Source: an uncultured Campylobacter sp.
Lineage (GTDB): Bacteria; Campylobacterota; Campylobacteria; Campylobacterales; Campylobacteraceae
DNA length: 20,569 bases
Assembly: GCF_938045405.1 (NCBI RefSeq)
Contig: NZ_CALIMW010000019.1
Location: 1-20,569 of the forward strand
Direction of reading: 5' to 3'
The notes under the pieces: generated by a model
What the model was told of the DNA's origin: nothing
The model's input: the letters and a program-made list of their open reading frames with translations, nothing else
Databases searched by the model: none
Shown: one piece after another, positions 7,099-14,615 of the stretch
Layout of the letters: each line of letters starts with the position of its first letter
Numbering within the stretch: position 1 is the stretch's first letter
Made by a program: the position numbers and the translations under genes

Positions 7099-8241
7099 AT
7101 GAAAAGAATTCTTACTATCGCGGGTTCTGATAGCGGCGGCGGTGCCGGCATCCAAGCCGATATCAAGACGATTAGCGCGCACAAGATGTTTGCTATGAGC
7201 GCTATTACGGCGCTTACGGCGCAAAATTCGCGCGGCGTATTCGGCGTGCTGGACGTTTCGCCAGATTTTGTAGAGGCACAGCTGGATGCGATTTTTAGCG
7301 ATATCTTTCCGGACGCCGTTAAAATCGGAATGATCTCCAATGAGGGGGTTGCCGAGGCTATCGCAAAGAGCCTGAGCAAGCACGGCGCGAAAAACGTCGT
7401 CTTAGATCCCGTGATGGTCGCCACCAGTGGCGGAGTTTTGATGAAACAAAGCGCGCTACATGCGCTAAAATACGAGCTCGCCCCCGCCGCGGAGATCATC
7501 ACGCCCAACGTGCGCGAGGCTGAGGTCTTGGCGGAGATGAAAATTTTAAGCTTGGCAGGTATGCGCGCCGCAGCGGTTAAAATTTCGCAGTTTTTCGGCG
7601 GCGCGATTTTGATTAAAGGCGGCGATCTTGCGGGTGCGAGCGCGGCTTGCGGCGCGACTTGCATTGCGGCGGAAGCGGATACGGCGGAAGCGGATACGGC
7701 GGAAACGGATACAGCGCGAAATTTTAATGCTTCGCAGCGCGAAGCGAGCGAAAATGGCGCACGTGAAAATTCTGCGAGTTCGACGAAGAGCGCAAATTTC
7801 GCGGCTGAAAATTTTACTAGCGAATGCAAAATTTTAACGGCGAGCGCGGAGCCCTCTTTTGAACAAAATTTATCCGCAGCGCCTTTAGATGACGGCTTTA
7901 AACTAAGCAGCGAGGGCGAGGATTCGAGAAATTTAGCGGTTGATATTTTGTACGAAAACGGCAAATTTTATGAGTTTTCCGCGCCTAAAATTTCTACGCG
8001 TAATACCCACGGTACGGGCTGCACCCTCTCAAGCGCGATCGCGTGCGCACTGGCGGCGGGGCTTAGTCTGCCCACAGCCGTCGCCCATGCCAAGGGCTTC
8101 GTGCGCAGGGCGCTCGGCTGGAGTGAGCAGATCGGGCACGGATGCGGCGCGATAGATCATTATTTTACGGTCCAAGATCCCTTCGGCGCGGACTTTGGCG
8201 GATCTTGCGCGAATGAAATCAAAATCATCGCCCCGGATTAA
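7099..8241 (+). CDS. thiD: Hydroxymethylpyrimidine/phosphomethylpyrimidine kinase with a large low-complexity insertion
   Basis: ThiD phosphorylates HMP and then HMP-P in cytoplasmic thiamin synthesis. The ribokinase-fold signatures are intact: the N-terminal TIAGSDSGGGAGIQADIKTI, AITALTAQN, VLDPVMVATSG (about 101-111), ITPNVREAEVL (about 134-144), LIKGG (171-175) and the anion-hole motif NTHGTGCTLSSA with Cys308. The usual family length is about 265-275 aa; this one has 380. The excess is a segment of about 100 residues at roughly 177-280, rich in Ala, Glu, Ser and Asn, starting with a repeated EADTA unit. It sits where ThiD normally has a short loop between LIKGG and the DILY-NGKFYEFSAP strand, and reading frame is kept throughout. 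It is likely still active, but that is inference. It is divergent from cmeABC and has no thi neighbours here. Confidence 0.9.
   Translation: MKRILTIAGSDSGGGAGIQADIKTISAHKMFAMSAITALTAQNSRGVFGVLDVSPDFVEAQLDAIFSDIFPDAVKIGMISNEGVAEAIAKSLSKHGAKNVVLDPVMVATSGGVLMKQSALHALKYELAPAAEIITPNVREAEVLAEMKILSLAGMRAAAVKISQFFGGAILIKGGDLAGASAACGATCIAAEADTAEADTAETDTARNFNASQREASENGARENSASSTKSANFAAENFTSECKILTASAEPSFEQNLSAAPLDDGFKLSSEGEDSRNLAVDILYENGKFYEFSAPKISTRNTHGTGCTLSSAIACALAAGLSLPTAVAHAKGFVRRALGWSEQIGHGCGAIDHYFTVQDPFGADFGGSCANEIKIIAPD
7666..7713 (+). repeat. In-frame 15-bp tandem repeat inside thiD
   Basis: Three near-identical 15-bp units (GCGGAAGCGGATACG and variants) encode AEADT-AEADT-AETDT. They mark the start of the insertion in ThiD and suggest growth by slippage. 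Because the unit is a multiple of three, copy-number changes would not break the gene. Confidence 0.75.
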
Positions 8242-8788
8242 AATTTCAAGCGCTCGCCCAGATCCCCGCATTCGTAAAATTTCAAAATTCCGCTGCTATT
8301 AAATTTAACCTAGCGGCACAAGATCGTACAAACGGTTCGTCGCGACTTGTGATAAACGGCGGGATTGCGCGGCTAAAAAGCGTGCGCTACGGGGATATGC
8401 GCACTTAAAATTTTAGTTGATTTTTAGGCATCATAATCCGCGTAGAATTTTAAAGAATTTTTGAATTTTATTGTAGGGTTCGCGTTGCAAGTTAGGGCTT
8501 TCCTTATTTGCCTTATGCTATAGCCCTGCTTCGTGGCATTGTTAAATTTGCGTTATTTCTTATAGGTCTTTATACGCGAAAAAAGTGGATTATAAATATA
8601 AGCTAGTCATGCACTCACTGCTCACGTTACTACCTGCCTTCGCCCCTTCAAGGTAGATGCATCATTGTATGCCGACCATTGCGCTATACTTGCCGCAGCA
8701 TTGCGACACCGCTGCGAATTCGCGATCCATTCCTTTCGTCTCATATTTGCTGAGCTTACTAAAATTCCAAATTTTCTAGCAAAAGAGT
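8242..8788. other. Gene-poor spacer between thiD and the MFS gene
   Basis: I see no convincing gene in these roughly 550 bases on either strand. The first part is G+C-rich, the middle (about 8400-8610) is AT-rich, and 8610-8740 is again G+C-rich. The longest minus-strand frame there (8744 to 8622) encodes about 40 residues with no recognised similarity or ribosome site. It may be degraded coding DNA. Confidence 0.5.
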
Positions 8789-8794
8789 TATAAT
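8789..8794 (+). promoter_or_regulatory. -10 box of the MFS transporter gene
   Basis: TATAAT in GAGTTATAATGGCT lies 31 bp before the ATG at 8826, followed by AGGAAT as ribosome site. No -35 box is evident. Confidence 0.5.
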
Positions 8795-8825
8795 GGCTAA
8801 AATTACGTAAATTTAGGAATTTAAA

Positions 8826-9977
8826 ATGCGCTGCAAAAAAGGACTACTACTCTTAATCATCGTCTCAGGGATAATCTCTGCCGCAGATAACTGGATCGCA
8901 TCGCTACTGTTACCTAGCATCGCAGATACGTTTGGGGTGCAGGTAAGCGCCACCTCGACAGTTTTGACGGCATATCTGATCCCCTATGGCTTACTTCAGC
9001 CGGTTTACGGACATCTTAGCGATCGCTACGGCAGAGGTAAAATTTTAATTCTGCTAATGCTCTTTTTGGCGATATTTACGCTTCTTTGCTCCACTGCAAA
9101 AAGTCTAGCGTGGCTTGTTTTATTTCGTTTTTGCACGGGATGCGCGGCAGCGGGTATAATCGCTGTCTGCCTCGGCGTTATAGGCGATGCATATGACGAG
9201 AAGGATAGACAAAAAATCGTAGCGATATTTCTGGGTTCGGTATTTTTAGGGCAGGGGCTGAGTGCGGCTTTAGGCGGATGGGCAGTGGCTAGATTTTCTT
9301 GGAGGGAGATATTTTTAGCCTTTTCTGCGCTGTCTGCAGTATCTTTCGTATCACTATTTACGCTAAATTTCAAAGACGCTCCGAAAAGCGGAGGCGAAAG
9401 CTTCGTAAAATCCCTAGCCAGCTTGCGCGGCGATGCTGCACTTTTGAGAAGCTATTTTTTGGCTTTATGTAATGGCGTAATTGTGCTCGGGGCGTACTCA
9501 TTCATAGGTGCTTATCTACTTAAAAAGTTGGGCTTGAACTCAAATTTTGCCGGAACATGTCTTATGCTTTACGGTGTCGCTTGCTTTTTGGCAGGAAACG
9601 CTGCTAGATATTTAAAAGAGAAGTTGCCGCTAAAAGAAATTCTATCCCTCGGCTTTTTGGCGTCCGCTTCGGCGCTGTGCCTTTTGGCGAGTTGCTTCGC
9701 TGCCACCGCATATGTAGGGACGTTTTTGCTGGGATTTGGCTATGTTTGCGCGCAGTCCGTCCTAGCAAGCGCGGCACTTCGTTGTGGCTCCGCCAAAGGT
9801 CTATCCTCCGGGATCATAGGCACGGCGATATTTTTCGGAGGCGGCATCGGTACTGCCGTAGGTGGCAAGGCGCTTGAATATTTAAGCTACCAAGGGCTAT
9901 TTTGCGGCTTTGCCGCGTTAGCCGCCGCGCTGCTGATTTTTTACCGTGCAAACTTTAAGGGCACGCGTGAAATTTAA
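8826..9977 (+). CDS. MFS transporter, DHA1-type (drug/metabolite:H+ antiporter-like)
   Basis: This 383-aa inner membrane protein has about 12 hydrophobic segments. TM1 carries ISAADNWIASLLLPSIA, TM2 follows with LTAYLIPYGLLQPVYG, and the loop between TM2 and TM3 has the MFS motif A as GHLSDRYGRGKIL (about 62-75). A motif-C-like stretch FLGSVFLGQGLSAALGGWAV (about 134-153) in TM5 points to the antiporter (DHA1, Bcr/CflA-like) branch. The length is at the short end of the family, and both halves are complete. The start has AGGAATTTAAA-ATG. It stands alone with its own -10 box. Substrate cannot be told from sequence; chloramphenicol, sugars or metabolites are all possible. Confidence 0.85.
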   Translation: MRCKKGLLLLIIVSGIISAADNWIASLLLPSIADTFGVQVSATSTVLTAYLIPYGLLQPVYGHLSDRYGRGKILILLMLFLAIFTLLCSTAKSLAWLVLFRFCTGCAAAGIIAVCLGVIGDAYDEKDRQKIVAIFLGSVFLGQGLSAALGGWAVARFSWREIFLAFSALSAVSFVSLFTLNFKDAPKSGGESFVKSLASLRGDAALLRSYFLALCNGVIVLGAYSFIGAYLLKKLGLNSNFAGTCLMLYGVACFLAGNAARYLKEKLPLKEILSLGFLASASALCLLASCFAATAYVGTFLLGFGYVCAQSVLASAALRCGSAKGLSSGIIGTAIFFGGGIGTAVGGKALEYLSYQGLFCGFAALAAALLIFYRANFKGTREI

Positions 9978-10010
9978 TGCTCCGCAACAATAGCAGAATT
10001 TAAAATTAAG

Positions 10011-10264
10011 TATACTTCGCTCTTCGCTGCCGAGATATTTCATAAAATTACGCTATTTCAGGGCGCCGCATTGGCATCGTCGTAAATATCGCGGTGCATT
10101 GCATCACGCTGCCGCTTTTTCAGCTTCCGTGGTATGAGCACGTTTCGGAATTTTTCGGGCACGCGGTTTGGTTTTGGGCGATCGAAGTATTTCGTCGCGA
10201 TCTACGAAATCGCGTAACGGGTGAGCCCGATCCCGCGGACCGCTCGGGCGCTTCGCTCTTCTAG
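10011..10264 (+). pseudogene. Decayed C-terminal fragment of a YagU-like (DUF1440) membrane protein
   Basis: Two frames together read like the end of E. coli YagU. In the first frame (10011-10082) AAEIFHKITLFQGAALAS matches the YagU segment VAEVFPKIKLWQGLLAGA. It ends at TAA 10083-10085. In a second frame (to TAG 10262-10264) LPWYEHVSEFFGHAVWFWAI and EVFRRDLRNRVTGEPDP match [20 protein letters not shown] and the following EIIRRDLRNRITHEPDP. One frameshift near 10074-10090 separates them, and about seven residues seem missing before LPWY. The N-terminal two thirds are gone, since the MFS gene ends at 9977. YagU is an inner membrane protein tied to acid resistance in E. coli. The comparison is from memory. 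Confidence 0.75.
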
Positions 10265-10272
10265 CTAAATTT

Positions 10273-10312
10273 GGAATTCCGCTCCGTTTAGTGCGGAATT
10301 CCATCATTTTTT
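10273..10312 (+). terminator. Rho-independent terminator after the yagU remnant
   Basis: Perfect 10-bp stem GGAATTCCGC (10273-10282) / GCGGAATTCC (10293-10302), 10-nt loop, followed by ATCATTTTTT. It lies nine bases behind the yagU stop codon and so probably was that gene's own terminator, isolating the tannase gene downstream. Confidence 0.8.
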
Positions 10313-10383
10313 ATAAACGCAGTAAAATCACGATAAATTTTTATGTTAAAATTATGATTAATAAAATTTCAAAAGGAGCGGCA

Positions 10384-11967
10384 ATGAAATATAAAATTTT
10401 AGTTGCAACCTTTACGGCTGCTCTGGGCTTACAGGGAGCGCTTGCGAGCGATTTTGACGAGCAGGCTTGCGCGGCGCTAAAGGGCACGAAAATTTACGAT
10501 GCAAAGATCGGTGAAGCGATCTGGAATCAAAGCGGCGAAATCGGCGCCGATAGGATGTCTGCGCTAACCGGCGGAGCCAAAAAGACGCTAAAAGCCGCAC
10601 CGCACTGCATAATTCATGGCGAGATAGCCCCGCGCACGGGCTCGGACGGCAAGCATTACGGCATAAAATTTGAGCTGCGCTTGCCAGGCGATTGGAACGG
10701 CAAGCTGCTATTTCAGGGCGGAGGCGGTTTGGACGGCTTCGTAGCGCCGGCTCTTGGCGCCGTGCCTGTCCGTACTAGCACTGCAACACCCGCGCTTATG
10801 AGGGGTTATGCGGTCGTCACGACCGATTCGGGACATCCTACGCCTACGCCCGAGTTCGGATTTGAGCAGCAGGCGCGGTTAGACTATGCCTATCAGGCTA
10901 TCGGCAAGGTCGCGAGCGTCTCAAAGCAGCTGGTTTTTGCGGCGTATAAAAAAGCGCCCGCGCACAGCTACTTTATGGGCTGCTCAAACGGCGGACGCTC
11001 GGCTCTGATGGCGGCGCAGAGGTATCCGCTGGAATTTGACGGCGTAATCGCGGCAAATCCGGGTTTTAGGCTTTCGCGCGCGGCGATCGCGGAGCAATGG
11101 GACAACCGGCAGCTTATGAAGATCGCGCCTAAAAACGCCGCGGGGGATAAAATTTTTGCAAACGCCCTTACGCAGGAGGATTTGGATAAGCTAAGCATGG
11201 CGGTTCTGGATAAATGCGACGCACTAGACGGGCTAAAAGACGGAATCATCGGCGCTTGGGAGCGTTGCGAGTTCGATCCCAGCGGACTTGATCTAGCTAA
11301 AGAAAAAATTTCTGCGATAAAGGCGATATTTGAGGGCGCAAAAAACAGCAAGGGCGAGCAAATTTACAGCGGCTGGTTTTACGATGCCGGAGTAAATCAG
11401 CCCGGCTGGCGCATGTGGAAGCTTGGCGACTCGCAAACGGCAGAGCCAAATGCTAGAAATATCGTACTCTCGAAAGGCTCGATGAATTATTATTTCTTGA
11501 CGCCGCCGCAACCGGAGTTTGATCTGATGAACTTTGATTTCGATAAGGACGTAGAGCGAACATTCGAGACCGCGGCGATAAACGATGCGATTTCGACCAA
11601 ACTCGATAGCTTCCGCGCTAATGGCGGCAAACTTATTATCGTAACGGGCGTCTCCGATCCCGTATTTTCGGCGATGGATCAGCGCGATTGGTTCAAAAAG
11701 CTAGTGGAAACGAACGCGAATGCGGACGAATTTGCGCGATTTTTTGCACAGCCTGGGATGAATCACTGCGGTGGCGGTAATGGCATCGATGACGTCGATC
11801 CGCTAAGCGCGCTTGAAGCGTGGCGCGAGCAGGGAACGGCTCCATCTAGTCTGCTAGGCAAAAGCACGAGTCGCGCGGGCAAGCAGATCCCTATCTGCGC
11901 GTATCCAAAAGTGGCTACCTACGTAGGCGGCGACGAAAATAGCGCGAGTAGCTTTGAATGCAGATAA
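10384..11967 (+). CDS. Secreted tannase/feruloyl esterase family hydrolase
   Basis: This 527-aa alpha/beta hydrolase belongs to the tannase/feruloyl esterase family, which cleaves ester bonds of phenolic acids (gallate, ferulate and similar). The family CS-D-HC arrangement is complete: Cys200-Ser201 in FMGCSNGGRSA, Asp425 in TGVSDPVFSAMD, and His461-Cys462 in GMNHCGGGNG; in characterised members the two cysteines bridge serine and histidine. The lid has the calcium-loop-like CDALDGLKDGIIGAW and a second Cys at 295. A Sec signal peptide spans 1-21 (cut near ALA-SDF), so it acts in the periplasm or outside. The start at 10384 has AAAGGAG and opens the signal peptide; an earlier in-frame GTG at 10291 lies inside a terminator. 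It likely forms a unit with the lipoprotein 21 nt downstream. The natural substrate is unknown. Confidence 0.88.
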   Translation: MKYKILVATFTAALGLQGALASDFDEQACAALKGTKIYDAKIGEAIWNQSGEIGADRMSALTGGAKKTLKAAPHCIIHGEIAPRTGSDGKHYGIKFELRLPGDWNGKLLFQGGGGLDGFVAPALGAVPVRTSTATPALMRGYAVVTTDSGHPTPTPEFGFEQQARLDYAYQAIGKVASVSKQLVFAAYKKAPAHSYFMGCSNGGRSALMAAQRYPLEFDGVIAANPGFRLSRAAIAEQWDNRQLMKIAPKNAAGDKIFANALTQEDLDKLSMAVLDKCDALDGLKDGIIGAWERCEFDPSGLDLAKEKISAIKAIFEGAKNSKGEQIYSGWFYDAGVNQPGWRMWKLGDSQTAEPNARNIVLSKGSMNYYFLTPPQPEFDLMNFDFDKDVERTFETAAINDAISTKLDSFRANGGKLIIVTGVSDPVFSAMDQRDWFKKLVETNANADEFARFFAQPGMNHCGGGNGIDDVDPLSALEAWREQGTAPSSLLGKSTSRAGKQIPICAYPKVATYVGGDENSASSFECR

Positions 11968-11988
11968 AATTTATTTAAAGGAGTAAAT

Positions 11989-12471
11989 ATGAGAGGTAAA
12001 ATTTTAATCGCGGCCTTTACAGCGGCGCTTTTGTGCGGCTGCGCAGCGCACGATGCAAAGCTGGGCAAGGCGGCAAATGCAATGGATAAGAGGGGCGAAG
12101 CGGCGGCTGCGGACTGCGGCGCTAGTGAGGGCGTCTGCAAAGTGCCCGCCGTGCAGGGGCCGATGGTAGGCGGCGGCACGGATGAGCACGGCTGCTTGAT
12201 CGCCGCAGGGCAAAGCTTTTCAAAGATCAAGAATGGCTGCGTGCAGGTTTTTGACGTCGCGGACGTGAGGCTGCACGATCCGGATAACGCTACGCTTGCG
12301 ATCTACGGGATATTTTCCGCGGATAAAAGCAGGGTAGAAATCTTTTGGGCGAGCTTGCCGCAGAGCGAAATTTTAAGCAAAGTTAAGGGTGGCTGCTACG
12401 TCTCGAAGGACGGAAAAATTTCGCTGCTAAAAACAAAAAGCGGCAAGGGCTATAAGATCCACAGAAAATAG
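11989..12471 (+). CDS. Small Cys-containing lipoprotein, unknown function
   Basis: This 160-aa protein starts with a lipoprotein signal MRGKILIAAFTAALLCGC (Cys18 acylated), preceded by AAAGGAGTAAAT. The mature part has a Cys-rich centre with GGGTDEHGCLIAAGQSFS and NGCVQVFDVADVRL, a pattern I associate with small DUF333-like or lysozyme-inhibitor-like lipoproteins of Gram-negatives. The C-terminal 80 residues, AIYGIFSADKSRVEIFWA through GGCYVSKDGKISLLKT, look like a small beta domain similar to MliC/DUF-type inhibitors. It follows the tannase by 21 nt and is probably co-transcribed. The signal peptides of the two proteins are alike (KILVATFTAAL / KILIAAFTAAL). Function is not established. Confidence 0.75.
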   Translation: MRGKILIAAFTAALLCGCAAHDAKLGKAANAMDKRGEAAAADCGASEGVCKVPAVQGPMVGGGTDEHGCLIAAGQSFSKIKNGCVQVFDVADVRLHDPDNATLAIYGIFSADKSRVEIFWASLPQSEILSKVKGGCYVSKDGKISLLKTKSGKGYKIHRK

Positions 12472-12494
12472 CGGGTGAAATTTTAAGCCCGCTA
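12469..12494 (+). terminator. Short hairpin at the end of the lipoprotein gene
   Basis: TAGCGGG (12469-12475) pairs with CCCGCTA (12488-12494); the left arm contains the stop codon. The T run behind it is weak (AATTTC). It resembles the cmeC end, where the hairpin also touches the stop codon. Confidence 0.45.
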
Positions 12495-12646
12495 AATTTC
12501 GCGCGCCGCGGAGAAATTTAATCCAAGCGCGCCAGGACTTAGGCCGGCTCAGCAGGCTAAGCCTTAAATTTAGAGCAAATTAATACCGAGCTGATTCGAT
12601 TATTCGCGGTATCTGCCGCCGATGAAATTTAATCAAAGGAGCAAAA

Positions 12647-13282
12647 ATGAGAAAAACGGCTTTGGTCGTGGGCGCGACGGGAGCGGTCGGGTGCGAGATC
12701 GTGCGAGGGCTTTGCGAAACCAAAACTACGACAAGATCGTCGTCTGGGCGCGTAGGGAGCTAAAGTTTAGCCACGAAAAACTTGAGGTGCAGATCGTAAA
12801 TTTAGATAAGATCAAAGAGATAGAGCCGTGCGACATAGACGAGATTTTCTGCGCGCTGGGCACGACGATGAAGCAAGCCGGTAGCCGCGGGCAGTTTTAC
12901 AAAGTGGACGTGAGCTACCCCGTAAATACCGCAAAATGGGGCATCGCCGCGGGCGCTCGCCGTTTCGTGCTTATCTCCGCCTACGGCGCGGACGAACGGT
13001 CGAGATTTTTCTACATGAGAGCAAAGGGCAAGGCCGAGAAAAAGATCGCCGAGCTGGGCTTTGAAAGCCTGCAAATCGCTAGGCTACCCGCGATAAAAAG
13101 CGAGCGTAACGAGTTACGACTCAGCGAGCTCTTTACGATCTGGCTGTTCGGGCTTTTGCCGAAGGGGATCTTGACGAACTACCGCCCGATGAGCGCGCAA
13201 AAATATCGCCGTCGTCGTCATCGCCGCCGCGCAAACGTAGAGCAAAGGCGTGCAAATTTATCATCCAAAAGAGTTTGCGTAG
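12647..13282 (+). pseudogene. Broken NAD(P)H-binding (Rossmann) oxidoreductase, first copy
   Basis: From ATG 12647, behind AAAGGAG, the protein begins MRKTALVVGATGAVGCEIVR, a Rossmann start with GATGAVG like HTATIP2/TIP30-type proteins. Near 12715-12722 the frame is lost: the coding signal continues in another frame as NQNYDKIVVWARRELKF, as if one A had been deleted from GAAAAC. That frame runs on through CALGTTMKQAGSRGQFYKVD, GARRFVLISAYGADERSRFF and YMRAKGKAEKKIAELGF to YRPMSAQ. At an A run near 13200 it shifts again to IAVVVIAAAQT, meets TAG, and ends as SKGVQIYHPKEFA with TAG at 13280-13282. Two one-base indels and one nonsense codon mean the gene is dead unless the assembly is wrong. A related remnant lies at 15987-16265. 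Confidence 0.8.
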
Positions 13283-13297
13283 CAGCTCGAATTTGAG

Positions 13298-13330
13298 GGG
13301 CTTGCAGGATTAGGCAAAATTTGCAAGCCC
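13298..13330 (+). terminator. Hairpin behind the oxidoreductase remnant
   Basis: GGGCTTGCA (13298-13306) pairs perfectly with TGCAAGCCC (13322-13330), extended by a GAG/CTC pairing with one bulged G. It begins 16 bases after the final stop codon. There is no T run, so it is only a candidate. Confidence 0.45.
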
Positions 13331-13474
13331 TCGCCTCGTAAATTTAAATTTATCCCGGGATAATCAAATTTGCGCGCTTGCCTCAACGAGCGTTTAAATT
13401 TACAGCTACCTAAAAGCAAAATTTGATAGAAATTTGGAGCTTTGACCTCAGTGCGCGTCGCCGCCTTTGTGCGT

Positions 13475-13618
13475 TTATAGTTCTCTGCGCGAGGGCTCAA
13501 ATTTAGCGTGGAAAAAGCTCGCGCTAAAAATCTCCAAGACCGACAAAATAGCCAAAAATAGCGACAAACCCGCAAAGAGCCCGTAAATAGGCGCTTTTGT
13601 AGCGAGTATAAAACGAGC
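13475..13618 (-). pseudogene. Possible C-terminal scrap of a membrane protein
   Basis: The minus strand reads TARFILATKAPIYGLFAGLS, then LFLAILSVLEIFSASFFHAK and FEPSRREL before TAA (13477-13475). It has one hydrophobic helix and a charged tail like the end of a membrane protein. It is preceded by an in-frame TAG and has no start or ribosome site. I do not recognise the family. Confidence 0.3.
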
Positions 13619-13708
13619 CGTTTTCTATGTAATATATTTTACAAATTTACATTATCTATTTATAAAGCCAACGTATAATCACGCAAAAAAATATAAAGGA
13701 GCATACTT

Positions 13709-14615
13709 ATGAAGTATACGGGAACTACGTATAGGCCACCTTACGAGGCTAACTCTTTGCTGGTGCAGGCGACTTAGGGCTGTAGTCACAATCGCTGCGC
13801 ATTTTGCACGATGTACCACGACGTCCCGTTTGCGGTCGAATCGATCGAGCAAATAGAGCGCGATTTGCCCGAGGCTAGGCGCTATAATCCCTTCGTCAGG
13901 CGCATTTTTTTGCTAAACGGCGACGCTTTTTCGCTGGATTACGAGACACTTAGCGCCATAGGCGAGAAAGCGTCCAAATTTTCCCCGAGGTCGAGGCCAT
14001 CGCCTCTTACGCGACGATCACGGGCATCGCCAAAAAGAGCGACGAGGAGCTGCAAAATTTGCGCAAGCTTAGATTTAACAGTATGAATATCGGCTCGAGT
14101 CGGGTCACACGCAGACCCTTAAACTGCTTAAAAAAGGCTACGATGCCGACGAGGCCAAGGCGCAGCTGCTTAGGCTAAAAAGATTCGGTTACGACTTTTG
14201 CCTAAATATCGTCGTCGGCGGCGGGATGCAGTTTTCAAAAGAGCACATCGACGAAAGCGCGAAGCTCATAAACGAGGTGCAGCCTTGGATGGTTTTTCTC
14301 ATGACCTTGTTTCTGGCTAAAGGAAGCGCGCTTTATAGCGTCGCACAAAAGGGTAAATTTACCGAAAATACCGCAGGCGAGAATCTGCTGGAGGAAATGC
14401 GCCTAATCGAAGCGCTCGAGCTAAAAGACACGCAGATACTGGGGATGCACCCTAGCAACTCCGTACCCCTCGCGGGAAGGCTACCGCAGGATAAGGACAG
14501 GCTGCTGGCGGCGCTAGAAAAAGGCATAAAAGCTAGGAGCGAGGAGTTTTTTCCTCTCGCCCGCAAAGAGGCGCCGAGGGCAGGTACATTAGCTAAAAAT
14601 TTAAAGGAAAAGAAT
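13709..14615 (+). pseudogene. Broken radical SAM protein gene
   Basis: Behind AAAGGAG, ATG 13709 begins MKYTGTTYRPPYEANSLLVQ, then AT, TAG (13775-13777) and GCSHNRCAFCTMY. The last block is a radical SAM cluster motif of the type with Cys-X4-Cys-X2-Cys, so the TAG sits where a Leu or similar codon is expected. The frame continues as VRRIFLLNGDAFSLDYETLS, slips at an A run (13967-13969) to FPEVEAIASYATITGIAKKS, and slips again at GGCTCGAG (near 14094; expected GGCCTCGAG) to ESGHTQTLKLLKKGYDADEA and FCLNIVVGGG. The remaining C-terminal frame (VQPWMVFLMTLFLAKGSALY, ILGMHPSNSVPLAGRLP) is intact but lacks a stop and runs into the next gene at 14616. One nonsense and two one-base deletions make it a pseudogene. 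Its role is unknown. Confidence 0.82.

Larger units (their letters stand above)
13283..13708. other. Spacer with palindromes between the oxidoreductase and radical SAM remnants
   Basis: No intact gene is visible. It holds the hairpin at 13298-13330, a perfect 14-bp palindrome TTATCCCGGGATAA at 13350-13363, and a possible minus-strand coding scrap (13475-13618). The last 100 bases are AT-rich and include AGTATAAAA- and TATAATC-like promoter text ahead of AAAGGAG and the ATG at 13709. Confidence 0.55.

Noticed and set aside
7086..7964. Minus-strand open frame of 292 aa opposite thiD
   Set aside because: It mirrors thiD and its low-complexity insert (long runs of Ala/Ser); no known motif, and thiD motifs are all on the other strand.
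8622..8744. Small minus-strand gene of about 40 aa
   Set aside because: No ribosome site, no recognisable motif, and frame length is near chance for this G+C-rich patch.
10291..10383. Longer tannase starting at GTG 10291
   Set aside because: The added part lies in a terminator stem; the ATG at 10384 has AAAGGAG and starts a signal peptide.
13775..13777. TAG read as an amino acid (recoding)
   Set aside because: It is TAG rather than TGA, no recoding structure is visible, and two more lesions lie downstream, so decay is simpler.
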